64,000 nt of DNA from Levilactobacillus paucivorans (GTDB lineage Bacteria; Bacillota; Bacilli; Lactobacillales; Lactobacillaceae). Under the pieces are notes generated by a model. It had not been told where the DNA came from. It ran no database searches and worked only from the letters and a program-made list of their open reading frames with translations. Position numbers and translations under genes: made by a program. This document shows, piece by piece, positions 1 to 9,674 of the stretch (position 1 is the first letter of the stretch; each line of letters opens with the position of its first letter). The stretch lies in contig NZ_JQCA01000020.1 in assembly GCF_001437125.1 (NCBI RefSeq), forward strand, positions 1-64,000, read 5' to 3'.

Positions 1-13
1 AAAACAGACAAAA

Positions 14-46
14 AACCGGTATTAGTTATTCACCAATACCAGAAAG
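14..46 (-). terminator. possible second terminator hairpin beyond rnjA
   Basis: Read on the minus strand, a 6-bp stem (GGTATT/AATACC) is followed by a T-rich stretch. It lies past the strong rnjA terminator, so it is either a back-up terminator or belongs to something outside the window. Confidence 0.35.
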
Positions 47-123
47 TGTAGACCCGATTATTTCTTGATTACCAACAACAGTTTTCTTATGTCTTTAGCG
101 TCCACAGCCCGGCCTAAAAGCAG

Positions 124-161
124 AAAAAAAGGTAGCTTGATCACGGCGATCAAGCTACCTT
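124..161 (-). terminator. Rho-independent terminator of rpoY-rnjA
   Basis: A long stem (AAGGTAGCTTGATC pairing with GATCAAGCTACCTT) has a T-run on the minus strand, 40 bases past the rnjA stop codon. Confidence 0.85.
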
Positions 162-201
162 CATATGAACTTTACCAACAACAGTTGGCATAGCGTCTAA
201 A

Positions 202-1881
202 TTACTTAGTCATAATAAACATGGGTAAAATCATTGGGTGACGTTCAGTCTTCGCAAAGAGGAAGTTTTGAAGGTCATCAATGACGGCGTTACGGATGGA
301 AGCCTCGGTTGCCTTCGGATTACGCATGGCTCTGCGAATCGTCTGGAAGACCCGACGACGACCTTCATTGAGTAACTCACCGGACTCACGCATGTAAACG
401 AACCCACGTGAGAGGAGGTCGGGACCGGCCTTGATTTCTTGGTTCTTCAGGTCGATAGTTGCAACCACCACCACAAGTCCTTCTTCGGAAAGCAATTGAC
501 GGTCGCGTAAGACGACGTTGCCAATGTCACCGATTCCGGAACCGTCGATGTAGACATCACCAGCACTGAAGTGGCCCGCAACCCGGGCGGAGTCCTTAGT
601 CAGTGCTAAGACATCCCCATTTTGGAGGATGAAGCTGTGATCGAGGGGCACGCCACATTGTTCGGCTAATTCGGTGTGAATCTTCAACATCCGGTATTCC
701 CCATGAATTGGCATAAAGAATTTCGGTTGCATCAGCCGGAGCATCAGCTTCTGTTCTTCTTGACCACCATGACCAGAGGTATGGATGTTGTTAACCTTCC
801 CATGGATGACGTTAGCGCCGGCTTCTTCCAGTTCGTTAATCACCCGGTTCACGGAAATCGTGTTACCAGGGATTGGGTTACTAGAGAAGACGACGGTGTC
901 ACCGGGTTGGATTGAAATCTGACGGTGGGTTCCGTTGGCGATCCGGGAAAGGGCCGCCATCGGTTCACCTTGAGAACCGGTACAAAGAATCATAACCTTG
1001 TTGGCCGGTAGGGAGCGAATGGCATTGGCATCGACTAACGCTTCGTCAGGGATGTTCAAGTAGCCCAATTCACGACCGTTAACGATCGCCGCTTCCATGG
1101 AACGACCGAAGACCGCGATCTTACGACCGTGAGCCAGGGCAGTTTCACAGGCAGTTTCAATCCGGGAGATATTTGAAGCGAAGGTGGCGAAGATTACTCG
1201 GCCTTCGACTTGATCAAAGATCTTACGGATTGACTTGCCGACCCATTTCTCAGACTTGGTCCAAATTGGACGCTCGGCGTTCGTGCTATCAGACATCAGG
1301 CACAAAACACCGTCGGCTCCCAACTTGGCCATCTTTTGAAGATCAGGCGGCTGGTTGGTAACGGGCGTCAGATCGAACTTATAGTCCCCAGTTTCCACGA
1401 TGGTGCCGACCGGAGTGTGCACGGCAATCCCTAAGGTATCGGGAATGGAGTGGGTGGTCCGGAAGAAGGTGACACTCATCTTCCGAAACTTCAGCACAGT
1501 ATCATCGTCAATTGTGTGTAACTCAGTCGATTTAAGTAATCCGTGTTCTTCGAGCTTGTTCTTAATCAACGCTAAGGCCAACGGACCGGCATAAACCGGA
1601 ACGTTAAGGGCCTTGAGTAGGTACGGGATACCGCCAATATGGTCTTCGTGGCCGTGGGTGATCACTAGCGCCTTGATCTTGGCTTGGTTTTCAACGAGAT
1701 ATTGATAATCGGGGATGACATAATCAATCCCTAATAGTTCGTCTTCAGGAAACTTGATTCCGGCATCGATCAGGATAATTTCATCTTGAAATTGAATACC
1801 GTAAGTGTTTTTCCCAATTTCACCAAGTCCACCCACGCCAAAGATAGCGGTCTCGTTATTTTTGACGTTTAACTTGTTCAT
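202..1881 (-). CDS. rnjA: ribonuclease J1
   Basis: Metallo-beta-lactamase/beta-CASP ribonuclease with 5'-3' exonuclease and endonuclease activity in mRNA decay and rRNA maturation. The 559 residues match the family length. The metal-binding motif HGHEDH (H76, H78, D80, H81) is complete, as are the later TTHSIPD and TGDYKFD motifs and a C-terminal HTSGHGG motif. The start overlaps the rpoY stop by four bases (ATGA), so the two genes are co-translated, an arrangement also found in Bacillus. A second RNase J at 22117 carries a degenerate motif, so this copy is most likely the catalytically dominant J1. Confidence 0.95.
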   Translation of the reverse strand: MNKLNVKNNETAIFGVGGLGEIGKNTYGIQFQDEIILIDAGIKFPEDELLGIDYVIPDYQYLVENQAKIKALVITHGHEDHIGGIPYLLKALNVPVYAGPLALALIKNKLEEHGLLKSTELHTIDDDTVLKFRKMSVTFFRTTHSIPDTLGIAVHTPVGTIVETGDYKFDLTPVTNQPPDLQKMAKLGADGVLCLMSDSTNAERPIWTKSEKWVGKSIRKIFDQVEGRVIFATFASNISRIETACETALAHGRKIAVFGRSMEAAIVNGRELGYLNIPDEALVDANAIRSLPANKVMILCTGSQGEPMAALSRIANGTHRQISIQPGDTVVFSSNPIPGNTISVNRVINELEEAGANVIHGKVNNIHTSGHGGQEEQKLMLRLMQPKFFMPIHGEYRMLKIHTELAEQCGVPLDHSFILQNGDVLALTKDSARVAGHFSAGDVYIDGSGIGDIGNVVLRDRQLLSEEGLVVVVATIDLKNQEIKAGPDLLSRGFVYMRESGELLNEGRRRVFQTIRRAMRNPKATEASIRNAVIDDLQNFLFAKTERHPMILPMFIMTK

Positions 1882-2096
1882 TCAGTGAACTCCGTTAATT
1901 TGTAATTCGGATTCTCTTGTTCGTAAGCCAGGGTCTTACCTTCCATGGCTTCAATGAATTCGATGTTATGGTCTGTATGGGCCTCAACTTGGGCACGGGC
2001 TTCAACTTCGGTGTCCGCCTCCAGGTAGAGAGAATGGGTTTCCTCGCGCTTAGGATTCCGTTTTTTATCATTTTGATAATAAACTTTATAAATCAC
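1878..2096 (-). CDS. rpoY: RNA polymerase epsilon subunit RpoY
   Basis: Small accessory RNA polymerase subunit (formerly DUF1447) restricted to Firmicutes. It binds the core enzyme near the secondary channel side. A GTG start at 2096 is chosen because AAAGGAG sits eight bases upstream and the product then begins MIYKVYYQ, like the Bacillus protein; this gives 72 residues. The open frame extends further upstream to an ATG at 2150, but that start lacks family similarity. Acidic C-terminal half with a [10 protein letters not shown] segment typical of the family. It is translationally coupled to rnjA. Confidence 0.88.
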   Translation of the reverse strand: MIYKVYYQNDKKRNPKREETHSLYLEADTEVEARAQVEAHTDHNIEFIEAMEGKTLAYEQENPNYKLTEFTE

Positions 2097-2195
2097 TGAC
2101 AAAACTCCTTTAAAAAAATAATTTAATTCACCATTGGAGAAGTGAATCATTTATGTCCTTCCGAACTGCGGGTTGCTTACACAACAATTAGCACA

Positions 2196-2201
2196 ATTTT
2201 A
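2196..2201 (-). promoter_or_regulatory. extended -10 for rpoY-rnjA
   Basis: On the minus strand TGC precedes TAAAAT, an extended -10 element about 100 bases upstream of the rpoY start. No convincing -35 is seen. Confidence 0.4.
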
Positions 2202-2248
2202 GCATAGTTTCAGGTGATTGTATAGAATTACCCCTAGACCGAAAAACA

Positions 2249-2257
2249 TGCTATGAT
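2249..2257 (+). promoter_or_regulatory. extended -10 upstream of the membrane protein gene
   Basis: TGCTATGAT is an extended -10 box 33 bases before the ATG at 2290. The -35 region is poor. Confidence 0.45.
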
Positions 2258-2289
2258 TAAGCTAACGCGAAGTGAACGGAGGAGACGCC

Positions 2290-2784
2290 ATGGCATTAAT
2301 AATAGAAATAATCATTGGGATTATCATTGCCATTGTAGTTTACGAAATGATTCACCGGATGATTGTCCAACGTGCAACCCGGATTGTCCGGCGATCGGCT
2401 CAGGACGATACTGATATGGCAGTTAAGGCCGCCTTACAGCGGCTGGTTAATGACCAGGTTCTCAGCGAGGACGAGGCCCAGATTCAACGGGCCGAAACCG
2501 TGGCCGACGTGTGGGGCAGGGGGGTCATGGCGTTTGAGTACAGTCTACCCGCGGCTATGGACACCGAACGCCGCTTGCCAGAATTAGAGCGAACCTTGAA
2601 TGTGGCGCTGGCCAGTTACAGTGCCGACCATCAGATTAAGTCGGTGGGAACGGGGTCAGCGTTCATCGTGAGTGATATTTGGGAATATGAGAATCACTTG
2701 CACTTAGACGTTGCCTATTTAATGAATGAATCCACGGTTGAATATTTAAAAGATTTAAAGAAATTAAATGATCCGGCTATGTAA
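2290..2784 (+). CDS. conserved hypothetical single-pass membrane protein
   Basis: I do not recognise a named family. The 164-residue product begins with a very hydrophobic segment of about 20 residues rich in isoleucine (MALIIEIIIGIIIAIVVYEM), followed by a basic stretch (HRMIVQRATRIVRR), so the bulk probably faces the cytoplasm. The remainder is a mixed alpha/beta domain without obvious catalytic motifs. The ATG at 2290 is preferred over one at 2272 because GGAGGA lies just upstream of it. It stands alone between divergent rpoY and convergent def, with its own extended -10. Function unknown. Confidence 0.7.
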   Translation: MALIIEIIIGIIIAIVVYEMIHRMIVQRATRIVRRSAQDDTDMAVKAALQRLVNDQVLSEDEAQIQRAETVADVWGRGVMAFEYSLPAAMDTERRLPELERTLNVALASYSADHQIKSVGTGSAFIVSDIWEYENHLHLDVAYLMNESTVEYLKDLKKLNDPAM

Positions 2785-2792
2785 ATAGCGCA

Positions 2793-2829
2793 CAAAAAAG
2801 CTCCGAGGATGTGAAATCCTTGGAGCTTT
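2793..2829. terminator. bidirectional terminator between convergent genes
   Basis: Stem AAAAGCTCC...GGAGCTTTT with A-run on one side and T-run on the other; it can serve both the membrane protein gene and def. Confidence 0.8.
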
Positions 2830-2835
2830 TGCCGT

Positions 2836-3396
2836 TTAGTCAATCATAATGGTGTCTTCATCGCGACCGAATGGTTGGTCCTTGTCAATGTGATCGTAGA
2901 AGAGCGTGCCGTGAAGATGGTCAATCTCGTGTTGGCAAACAATGGCCGGGTAGTTCTTCAAACGGACCTGATGTTTTTCACCGTTCACATCGTAGTACCG
3001 CAACGTAATGCGATCATGACGGGGAACGAAACCGGGAACGTCTTTATCCACGGAGAGACAGCCTTCACCCTCGGTGAGAGCACCCTGTTGAACGGATTCC
3101 GACACGATGACGGGGTTGATGATGACGTCCGTGAAAGGTGACTTGCCGTTTTCTTCTGGAGCTGGTACCAGGACGGAAGCCATCTTCTTGGAAACCCCAA
3201 CTTGAGGGGCAGCTAAGCCAACGCCAGCCCGTAAGCCGTACTTCTTACATTGTTCGGGATCTTGAGATACCACGAGGTATTCCATGAGATCCTTGGCGAG
3301 TTGTTGGTCTTCTTCAGAGAGGGGGAACACGACGTCTGCGGCTTCTTGACGTAGAACGGGGTCACCGTCTCTGACAATATCTTTCATGAGAAACAC
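2836..3396 (-). CDS. def: peptide deformylase
   Basis: Removes the formyl group from the N-terminal methionine of new proteins. All three metallopeptidase motifs are present: [15 protein letters not shown] with the metal-binding cysteine, and HEIDH with two metal-binding histidines. At 186 residues, with insertions between the motifs, it is a type 2 Gram-positive deformylase. The GTG start at 3396 is chosen because a GGAGGT ribosome binding site is seven bases upstream and the product begins [16 protein letters not shown], like lactobacillar homologues; an ATG at 3402 is too close to that site. Divergent from pdhA, as in other lactobacilli. Confidence 0.95.
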   Translation of the reverse strand: MFLMKDIVRDGDPVLRQEAADVVFPLSEEDQQLAKDLMEYLVVSQDPEQCKKYGLRAGVGLAAPQVGVSKKMASVLVPAPEENGKSPFTDVIINPVIVSESVQQGALTEGEGCLSVDKDVPGFVPRHDRITLRYYDVNGEKHQVRLKNYPAIVCQHEIDHLHGTLFYDHIDKDQPFGRDEDTIMID

Positions 3397-3566
3397 GAGC
3401 ATTACCTCCGAAATTTAATCATAATTATCTTGTATTTTAACATACAACCACCCGAAAATGAAACGGTTAGAAAATGGTTTCTTGAGTTAAAAAATCGAGA
3501 AAACAGACGATCATAAGCACAATGTGAAAAGCAGCACAAACCATTTATTCACATGAATGAAAGGGC

Positions 3567-3595
3567 TTGCAAGAGGTGTGAAAAAATGGTACTTT
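3567..3595 (+). promoter_or_regulatory. candidate pdh operon promoter
   Basis: TTGCAA, 17-base spacer, TACTTT, about 80 bases upstream of pdhA. The -10 is imperfect, so the call is tentative. Confidence 0.4.
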
Positions 3596-3672
3596 ATAAC
3601 TGTAGTCAGGAAACGCACAGTTAGCTCACTCTTGTTAACAATTTCATATCAAGTGAAAGGAAAGTGTTACTT

Positions 3673-4788
3673 ATGGCTAATGGAAGCAAACAGATTGTAG
3701 ACTTTGCCAAAATCAAAGCTACGATGGCCGATCCGTATAAGCACCCGGTGCAAGTCATTGACCGGGAGGGTACGGTGGTTGATCCGGAGATCTTTGCGAA
3801 GTATTCAGATGATCAACTGGTAGACTTTATGAAGAAAATGGTTTGGGAACGGACATTGCACGAACAAACCATGAACTTTTCTCGTCAAGGTCGCCTCGGC
3901 TTCTATGCGCCAACCGCTGGTGAAGAAGCCAGTGAGATGGGGAGTGTAACTGCCTTTAAGGAACAAGACTTTCTGTTACCTGCCTACCGGGATTTGCCAC
4001 AAATGATCCAGCACGGGACGACCGTTGCTAAAGGATTCTTGTGGTCCAAGGGGCATGTTGAAGGAAGCCAACACCCGAATCCAAATATGATTTTCCCTCA
4101 GATCATCATCGGGGCTCAATACGTTGAAACCGCCGGTGTTGCTCTGGGTATTAAGAAGAACAAAGATGAAGACCGTGTGGCCTTTGCCTATACTGGTGAC
4201 GGTGGGACTTCTCAAGGGGACTGGTACGAAGGGGTTAACTTCGCCAGTGCCTTCCAGGCACCCGCAGTCTTCTTTGTTCAAAACAATGGTTGGGCAATCT
4301 CAGTGCCTCGTTACAAACAAACCGCGGCGGAAACACTGGCTCAAAAAGCGGTTGCCATGGGAGTTCCTTCCGTCCAAGTTGATGGGATGGATATCGTGGC
4401 GGTTCACGAAGTTGCTAAGGCTGCCAGAGACTTTGCCGTTGCCGGCAATGGCCCCGTTGTGATTGAAACCTTAACTTACCGTTACGGTGCGCACTCCTCA
4501 GCAGGGGATGATCCTTCGCGTTACCGGACTAAAGAAGAAGAAAAGCCTTGGTTCGATGCTGACCCACTGATTCGGTTACGTAAAGTGTTAACCGATAAGG
4601 GAGTTTGGTCACAGGATCAAGAAGACAAATTAGTTGCCGATTATAAAGATGACTTCAAACAAGCAATGAAGGAAGCAGAAGCTGCACCTGCACAGAAGGT
4701 CTCCGATTTCTTGAAGTGGACGTACAACGTGCCAACGCCGGCTGTTAAGAAGCAAATTGCAGAATTCGAAGCAAAGGAGTCGAAGTAA
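3673..4788 (+). CDS. pdhA: pyruvate dehydrogenase E1 component, alpha subunit
   Basis: Thiamine-diphosphate subunit of the pyruvate dehydrogenase complex, decarboxylating pyruvate and passing the acetyl group to the E2 lipoyl arm. The TPP-binding motif is visible as GDGGTSQGDWYEGVNFA followed by NNGWA, and the C-terminal part has the RYGAHSSAGDDPSRYR loop of bacterial E1 alpha proteins. The 371 residues are normal length. The ATG at 3673 is used because AAAGGA lies 11 bases upstream; a GTG at 3664 is too close to it. First gene of pdhABCD, two bases before pdhB. Confidence 0.95.
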   Translation: MANGSKQIVDFAKIKATMADPYKHPVQVIDREGTVVDPEIFAKYSDDQLVDFMKKMVWERTLHEQTMNFSRQGRLGFYAPTAGEEASEMGSVTAFKEQDFLLPAYRDLPQMIQHGTTVAKGFLWSKGHVEGSQHPNPNMIFPQIIIGAQYVETAGVALGIKKNKDEDRVAFAYTGDGGTSQGDWYEGVNFASAFQAPAVFFVQNNGWAISVPRYKQTAAETLAQKAVAMGVPSVQVDGMDIVAVHEVAKAARDFAVAGNGPVVIETLTYRYGAHSSAGDDPSRYRTKEEEKPWFDADPLIRLRKVLTDKGVWSQDQEDKLVADYKDDFKQAMKEAEAAPAQKVSDFLKWTYNVPTPAVKKQIAEFEAKESK

Positions 4789-4790
4789 TC

Positions 4791-5768
4791 ATGGCTAAAA
4801 TGACATATATTAAAGCGATCACTTCCGGTTTGGATCAAGTCTTGAACGACGATCCAAAGACTTTGATTTTTGGTGAAGACGTGGGTAAGAACGGTGGGGT
4901 CTTCCGGACTACCGTTGGCCTGCAAGACAAGTATGGTGAAGATCGAGTCTTCGATACGCCACTAGCCGAATCCGGGATTCTTGGATTAGCGATTGGGTTA
5001 TCACTGACCGGTTGGCGGCCAATTCCAGAAATTCAATTCATGGGCTTCACGTTCGAAGCTATGGATGGGATTGTTGGTCAATTAGCTCGTGACCACTACC
5101 GGTTTGGAGGACAAAAGAACTTCCCTGTGACGGTCCGGACCCCATTTGGTGGGGGAACACATACCGCCGAAATGCATGCCGATAACTTGGAAAACTACTT
5201 CACCAGTACCCCAGGGTTGCGGGTTGTGACTCCTGCCAATCCATACGATGCTAAGGGAATGATTATCTCGGCCGTTGAAAGTGACGATCCAGTGCTCTTT
5301 ATGGAAAACTTGAAGCTCTACCGGTCAATGAAGGCTGAAGTTCCCGATGAAAAGTACACGGTTCCGTTAGACTCCGCTAAGGTGGTTCGTGAAGGAACTG
5401 ATATCACGATCGTGGCCTACAGTGCCGAAGTGAATGAATCCTTGAAGGCCGCCGATGCGTTGGCTAAGGATAATATCTCGGCTGAAGTCATTGACTTACG
5501 TTCCTTGTCGCCAATTGACACCGAGACCATCTTTGCTTCTATCGACAAGACCCACAAAGTGGTTATTGTCCAAGAAGCCCAACGGATGGCCGGGGTTGGG
5601 GCGACGGTTGCCGCCGACATTGCCGAAGAGAAGATTATGTCTCTGGATGCCCCAATCGGCCGGGTAGCGGCGCCAGATAGCGTTTACCCATTTGCCCAGG
5701 CTGAAAATGACTGGATTCCAAATGCGGACGATGTCGAAGCCAAAGCACGTGAAATCTTTAACTATTAA
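4791..5768 (+). CDS. pdhB: pyruvate dehydrogenase E1 component, beta subunit
   Basis: Partner of PdhA in the alpha2beta2 E1 enzyme; it completes the TPP site and contacts the E2 core. The 325-residue sequence has the transketolase pyrimidine-binding domain (GEDVGKNGGVFRTT, DTPLAESGILG, FGGGTHTAEMHADN) and then the C-terminal transketolase domain (DLRSLSPIDTETI). It follows pdhA with a two-base gap and an upstream AAGGAG, so the subunits are probably made in equal amounts. Confidence 0.96.
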   Translation: MAKMTYIKAITSGLDQVLNDDPKTLIFGEDVGKNGGVFRTTVGLQDKYGEDRVFDTPLAESGILGLAIGLSLTGWRPIPEIQFMGFTFEAMDGIVGQLARDHYRFGGQKNFPVTVRTPFGGGTHTAEMHADNLENYFTSTPGLRVVTPANPYDAKGMIISAVESDDPVLFMENLKLYRSMKAEVPDEKYTVPLDSAKVVREGTDITIVAYSAEVNESLKAADALAKDNISAEVIDLRSLSPIDTETIFASIDKTHKVVIVQEAQRMAGVGATVAADIAEEKIMSLDAPIGRVAAPDSVYPFAQAENDWIPNADDVEAKAREIFNY

Positions 5769-5835
5769 AATTCCCGTTTAAAAAGAAATTAATGTGGGAT
5801 TATTCGTATTCTAATGAAAGAAAGGAAGTTTTCCC

Positions 5836-7152
5836 ATGGCTTATACGTTCAAACTCCCTGAGCTTGGTGAAGGAATGGCCGAAGGCGAAATTTCTTCATG
5901 GCTTGTTAAAGAAGGAGATACCGTTAAGGAAGACGACACATTAGTCGAAATCCAAAACGATAAGTCAGTTTCAGAATTACCATCCCCAGTTGACGGGAAG
6001 GTTGCTCAGATCGTCGCACAGGAAGGGGACACCGTTGAAATTGGTGACCCACTCATCGTGATTGACGACGGGTCTGACACCCCACCTGACTTAGGTAAGG
6101 GTGATGCCGCTGCAGATGCTGCGCCAGCAGAATCAGCACCAGCACCAGAAGCACCAGCTGCAAGTCCGGCACCGGTGGCCGCTGCCCCAACGGGTGTCCC
6201 AGCCGCTTCCGATCCGAATAAGCTCGTGATGGCGATGCCTTCAGTTCGGCAGTATGCTCGCGACAAGGGCGTCGACATTACTCAGGTGGCCCCAACCGGG
6301 AACCATGGGCAAGTGTTGAAGGCCGACATCGATAACTTTAACGGTGCCGTTGCACCAGCTGCTGCCCCTGCTAAGGCTGCTGCGAGTGCACCAGCTGCGA
6401 CTAAGGCCACGGGCCAGGCTATCAAGCCTTGGAACGCCGATCGTCCAGAATTGGAGACGCGTGAACCAATGTCCCCAATGCGGAAGATCATTGCCAAGAG
6501 TATGCGGGCTTCTAAAGACATTGCGCCACATGTCACGTCATTTGATGAAGTTGAAGTTTCCAAGCTGATGGCTAACCGGAAGAAGTACAAGCAGGCTGCC
6601 GCCGACCGCGACATTCACTTAACCTTCTTGCCATACATCGTGAAGGCCCTGGTTGCTGTTATGAAGGACTTCCCAGAGTTAAATGCCTCGATTGATGACA
6701 CTACGCAAGAGATTGTCACGAAGCATTACTACAACATTGGGATTGCCACGAACACGGAACACGGTCTGTACGTGCCAAACATCAAGAACGCGGACTCTAA
6801 AGGGATGTTCCAGATTGCGAAGGAAATCTCTGAAAACAGTCAAGCGGCTTACGACAACAAGTTATCACCAGCGTCAATGGCCGGCGGATCGATTACGATT
6901 AGTAATGTTGGGTCGATCGGTGGGGGCTGGTTCACGCCAGTCATCAACCAACCTGAAGTAGCTATTTTAGGGGTTGGCCGAATTGAAAAAGCACCATACG
7001 TCAATGAAGATGATCAAATCGTGATTGGCCGTATGTTGAAGTTATCATTGAGTTATGACCACCGGTTAATCGATGGGGCCTTGGCTCAAAACATCTTGAA
7101 TGAATTGAAAGCCTTGTTTCATGATCCAGAAATGCTCTTAATGGAAGGATGA
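5836..7152 (+). CDS. pdhC: dihydrolipoamide acetyltransferase, E2 of pyruvate dehydrogenase
   Basis: Core of the complex; moves the acetyl group from lipoate to CoA. Domains in order: one lipoyl domain (residues 1-80, with the lipoylated lysine in [11 protein letters not shown]), an Ala/Pro-rich flexible linker, a peripheral subunit-binding domain ([20 protein letters not shown]), a second Ala/Pro linker and the catalytic acetyltransferase domain ending in the active-site [10 protein letters not shown] (His and Asp). One lipoyl domain in 438 residues is usual for lactobacilli. A 67-base gap from pdhB contains its own AAAGGAAG ribosome binding site. Confidence 0.96.
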   Translation: MAYTFKLPELGEGMAEGEISSWLVKEGDTVKEDDTLVEIQNDKSVSELPSPVDGKVAQIVAQEGDTVEIGDPLIVIDDGSDTPPDLGKGDAAADAAPAESAPAPEAPAASPAPVAAAPTGVPAASDPNKLVMAMPSVRQYARDKGVDITQVAPTGNHGQVLKADIDNFNGAVAPAAAPAKAAASAPAATKATGQAIKPWNADRPELETREPMSPMRKIIAKSMRASKDIAPHVTSFDEVEVSKLMANRKKYKQAAADRDIHLTFLPYIVKALVAVMKDFPELNASIDDTTQEIVTKHYYNIGIATNTEHGLYVPNIKNADSKGMFQIAKEISENSQAAYDNKLSPASMAGGSITISNVGSIGGGWFTPVINQPEVAILGVGRIEKAPYVNEDDQIVIGRMLKLSLSYDHRLIDGALAQNILNELKALFHDPEMLLMEG

Positions 7153-7159
7153 CAGGAAT

Positions 7160-8587
7160 ATGGCAGATGTTGAAAAAAAGGATACCGTCATTGTTGGTGC
7201 CGGCCCCGGCGGTTATGTCGCTGCGATTCGCGCGTCTGAATTAGGCCAAAAAGTTACGTTGATTGAAAAGTCCGATACGCTGGGCGGTGTCTGCCTCAAC
7301 GTTGGTTGTGTGCCTTCCAAGGCATTGATTCAGGCGGGTCACCGTTTGGAACAGGCTAAAGACGCCTCGACCTATGGGATTTCGACGCAAGCAGCGACGA
7401 TTGATTTCAAGCAAACGCAGCAGTGGAAACAAACCAAGGTCGTTGATCGGATGACCAGCGGGGTTAAAATGCTGATGAAGAAGCACCATGTCGACGTGGT
7501 TAACGGCGAAGCGGTCTTCCTCAGTGATACCCAACTGCGGGTCATGCCAACCGGTGAAAAGCAGTTTATGTCGACTGATACCGGTCAGACGTTTGAATTT
7601 AATAACATCATCATCGCTACCGGGAGTCATCCTATCGAAATTCCTGGATTCAAGTTCGAAGGCCGTGTGGTGGATTCCACTGGTGGTCTGAACTTGCCAG
7701 AAGTGCCTAAGGAATTCGTGGTGATCGGTGGGGGTTACGTCGGAACCGAATTAGCTGGGGCTTATGCCAGCTTAGGGGCCCACGTCACCATCATCGAAGG
7801 AACGGGTTCGATTCTGCCTAACTTTGAAAAGGACATGGTTGCTGTTGTCCTCAAGAAGTTAAAGAAGAAAGGTGTCGACGTTATCACGAATGCGATGGCC
7901 AAGAGCTCTAGTCAAGACGATCAAGGCGTTGCGGTCACCTATGCGGTTGACGGCAAGGAAACCACGATCAAGGCAGATTACTGCATGGTTACTGTTGGTC
8001 GTCGGCCAAATACCGACACGCTGGGTCTCGAATACACCAAGGTTAAATTAGACAAGCGTGGTTTGATCGAAGTTGACCAACAGGGTCGCACCGCTTCAGA
8101 ACACATCTGGGCGGTTGGTGACGTCGTTCCTGGTGCCGCCTTGGCTCACAAGGCCTTCGCCGAAGGTAAGACAGCCGCCGGTGCCATCTCTGGTAAGAAG
8201 ACCGCTAATGACTGGACCAGTGTGCCAGCCGTTTGCTTCGCCGATCCAGAGTTAGCCACCGTGGGCTACACTCAGGCAGAAGCTAAGGATAAGGGCTTGA
8301 AGGTGAAGACCTCGAAGTTCCCATTTGCTGGGAATGCTCGGGCCGTCTCACTGGATGCACCGGATGGCTTCGTTCGGTTCGTCTACACCGATGATGAGAA
8401 CCAAAACGTCGTTGGGGCCCAAGTCGTGGGACCTGAAGCCAGCACCTTAGCTGGTGAATTATCCTTAATCGTTAATGGGGGGATGAACGTCGAGGATGTT
8501 GCCTTGACGATTCACCCACACCCAACGTTAAATGAACCCATTCAAGAAGCTGCCGATATTGCGTTAGGCTTCCCAACCCACATTTAG
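7160..8587 (+). CDS. pdhD: dihydrolipoamide dehydrogenase, E3 of pyruvate dehydrogenase
   Basis: FAD flavoprotein that reoxidises the E2 lipoyl groups and reduces NAD+. The 475-residue product shows the FAD-binding motif GAGPGGYVAA, the redox-active disulfide GGVCLNVGCVPSKAL, a central NAD-binding GGGYVGTELAG, the second FAD motif (AVGDV) and the C-terminal catalytic HPHPTLNE. It starts seven bases after pdhC and is followed by a strong terminator, closing the operon. Confidence 0.97.
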   Translation: MADVEKKDTVIVGAGPGGYVAAIRASELGQKVTLIEKSDTLGGVCLNVGCVPSKALIQAGHRLEQAKDASTYGISTQAATIDFKQTQQWKQTKVVDRMTSGVKMLMKKHHVDVVNGEAVFLSDTQLRVMPTGEKQFMSTDTGQTFEFNNIIIATGSHPIEIPGFKFEGRVVDSTGGLNLPEVPKEFVVIGGGYVGTELAGAYASLGAHVTIIEGTGSILPNFEKDMVAVVLKKLKKKGVDVITNAMAKSSSQDDQGVAVTYAVDGKETTIKADYCMVTVGRRPNTDTLGLEYTKVKLDKRGLIEVDQQGRTASEHIWAVGDVVPGAALAHKAFAEGKTAAGAISGKKTANDWTSVPAVCFADPELATVGYTQAEAKDKGLKVKTSKFPFAGNARAVSLDAPDGFVRFVYTDDENQNVVGAQVVGPEASTLAGELSLIVNGGMNVEDVALTIHPHPTLNEPIQEAADIALGFPTHI

Positions 8588-8617
8588 TGGGCGAGCGACA
8601 ACTCTATCTTTACAGAA

Positions 8618-8647
8618 AAGCGAGGAGCTTAGGTTCCTCGCTTTTTT
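8618..8647 (+). terminator. terminator of the pdh operon
   Basis: Stem AGCGAGGA/TCCTCGCT followed by six T, 31 bases after the pdhD stop. Confidence 0.85.
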
Positions 8648-8765
8648 GCGTGGCTAGGACGTTGTGATGAAGAACATTCCTAAAGTAGTTGCGCTTGCTA
8701 TCCGGGACCCTTTACTTATAATGGAACTATGTGGTTTAAATATGACGGTTTAAAGGAGGGTCACC

Positions 8766-9671
8766 ATGAACCCAACGTTACTGATTCAAGGCAATTTTGA
8801 TCAAGCCAGTCAGCTGTTACAGCAGCTTCTGATCACTGATCTGCCACTTGATTGTGTAGTTATGCCGAATACGACAACGGACACACCGCGGTATCAGTCG
8901 CTGGTGGTGGCCAGTGCCTTGTGTCCTCATCTGAGTATTCGGGTAGGCACGGCCAGCGACTATGGTCAAGCGACCTGGATGGTGGTGCTTGACCGCAACT
9001 TAAAGGACGCCACCTTGCAGTCGCGAGTTGATGAATTACGCTTATTAATCAAGCGCATTGTTGAAAATGGGTTCGATGGACAACTCGTGTTCTCCGGGGA
9101 GCAGGATGAACTTTTGGCCTACTTTGCCTGGAAATTCTCTGGATTACCAGCCAGTCAAATCTGGGGGCTGGGGACTTATCCGTTAACCCGACTGTTGACC
9201 TATCGCTTGGCCGAGCGCCTGGGCGTTGGGGCTGCCGTGATTCAGGCAGCTGTCGTCGGCACGGCTAGTCAGCCCATCGCGGCCTGGAGCCGAACCTATG
9301 TGGGACCAGCGCCAATTCTGATGTACTTGGCGAATGCCGATGCCAACTTTGATGCCGATGATTTGGGTAAGATGAGCAGCTGGCTCGAACGAGAGGCGGC
9401 CGGTGATCAGGCCACCTTGCGTGACATGGCGTTGATTCGCCTCCTACAGGCGAACTTTGCCGATCAACCGCTGATTGCCTCGGTCACCAATATTCATCAG
9501 GAAGACCCCGTCTATGCGGCGGCTACGCCGGTGTTGGTCGGGAAGAAAGGAGTCAAACACCTGACCAACTTGGTGCTTTCCGAAGATGAAGAGCAGGCAT
9601 TTGCAGCTCAGATTAAAGCGATTCGAACTGAAATTGAACAAATTGAAGGACAACAAACGGAGGGAAAATAA
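8766..9671 (+). CDS. lactate/malate dehydrogenase-like protein with a lost active site
   Basis: This 301-residue protein resembles the L-lactate/malate dehydrogenase family along its length. SGLPASQIWGLGT (125-137) corresponds to the family SGLP...GxGT segment, AAWS (172-175) to the stretch after the catalytic histidine, and VLVGKKGVKHL with a following LSEDE to the C-terminal domain. However, the N-terminal NAD-binding glycine motif is replaced by QGNFDQA, the catalytic His segment GEHGDS reads GTASQP, and the Asp of the LDxxR motif is missing. It is therefore probably not an active dehydrogenase; a regulatory or structural role is possible but unproven. It heads a three-gene cluster with a UPF0223 protein and an inositol-phosphatase homologue. 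Confidence 0.7.
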   Translation: MNPTLLIQGNFDQASQLLQQLLITDLPLDCVVMPNTTTDTPRYQSLVVASALCPHLSIRVGTASDYGQATWMVVLDRNLKDATLQSRVDELRLLIKRIVENGFDGQLVFSGEQDELLAYFAWKFSGLPASQIWGLGTYPLTRLLTYRLAERLGVGAAVIQAAVVGTASQPIAAWSRTYVGPAPILMYLANADANFDADDLGKMSSWLEREAAGDQATLRDMALIRLLQANFADQPLIASVTNIHQEDPVYAAATPVLVGKKGVKHLTNLVLSEDEEQAFAAQIKAIRTEIEQIEGQQTEGK

Positions 9672-9674
9672 CCG

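Noticed and set aside
676-915. Open frame opposite rnjA
   Set aside because: It is antisense to the well-supported rnjA frame, with no ribosome binding site and no protein-like conservation.
3450-3475. Possible catabolite-response (cre) element upstream of pdhA
   Set aside because: The sequence around TGAAACGG does not match the cre consensus when aligned base by base.
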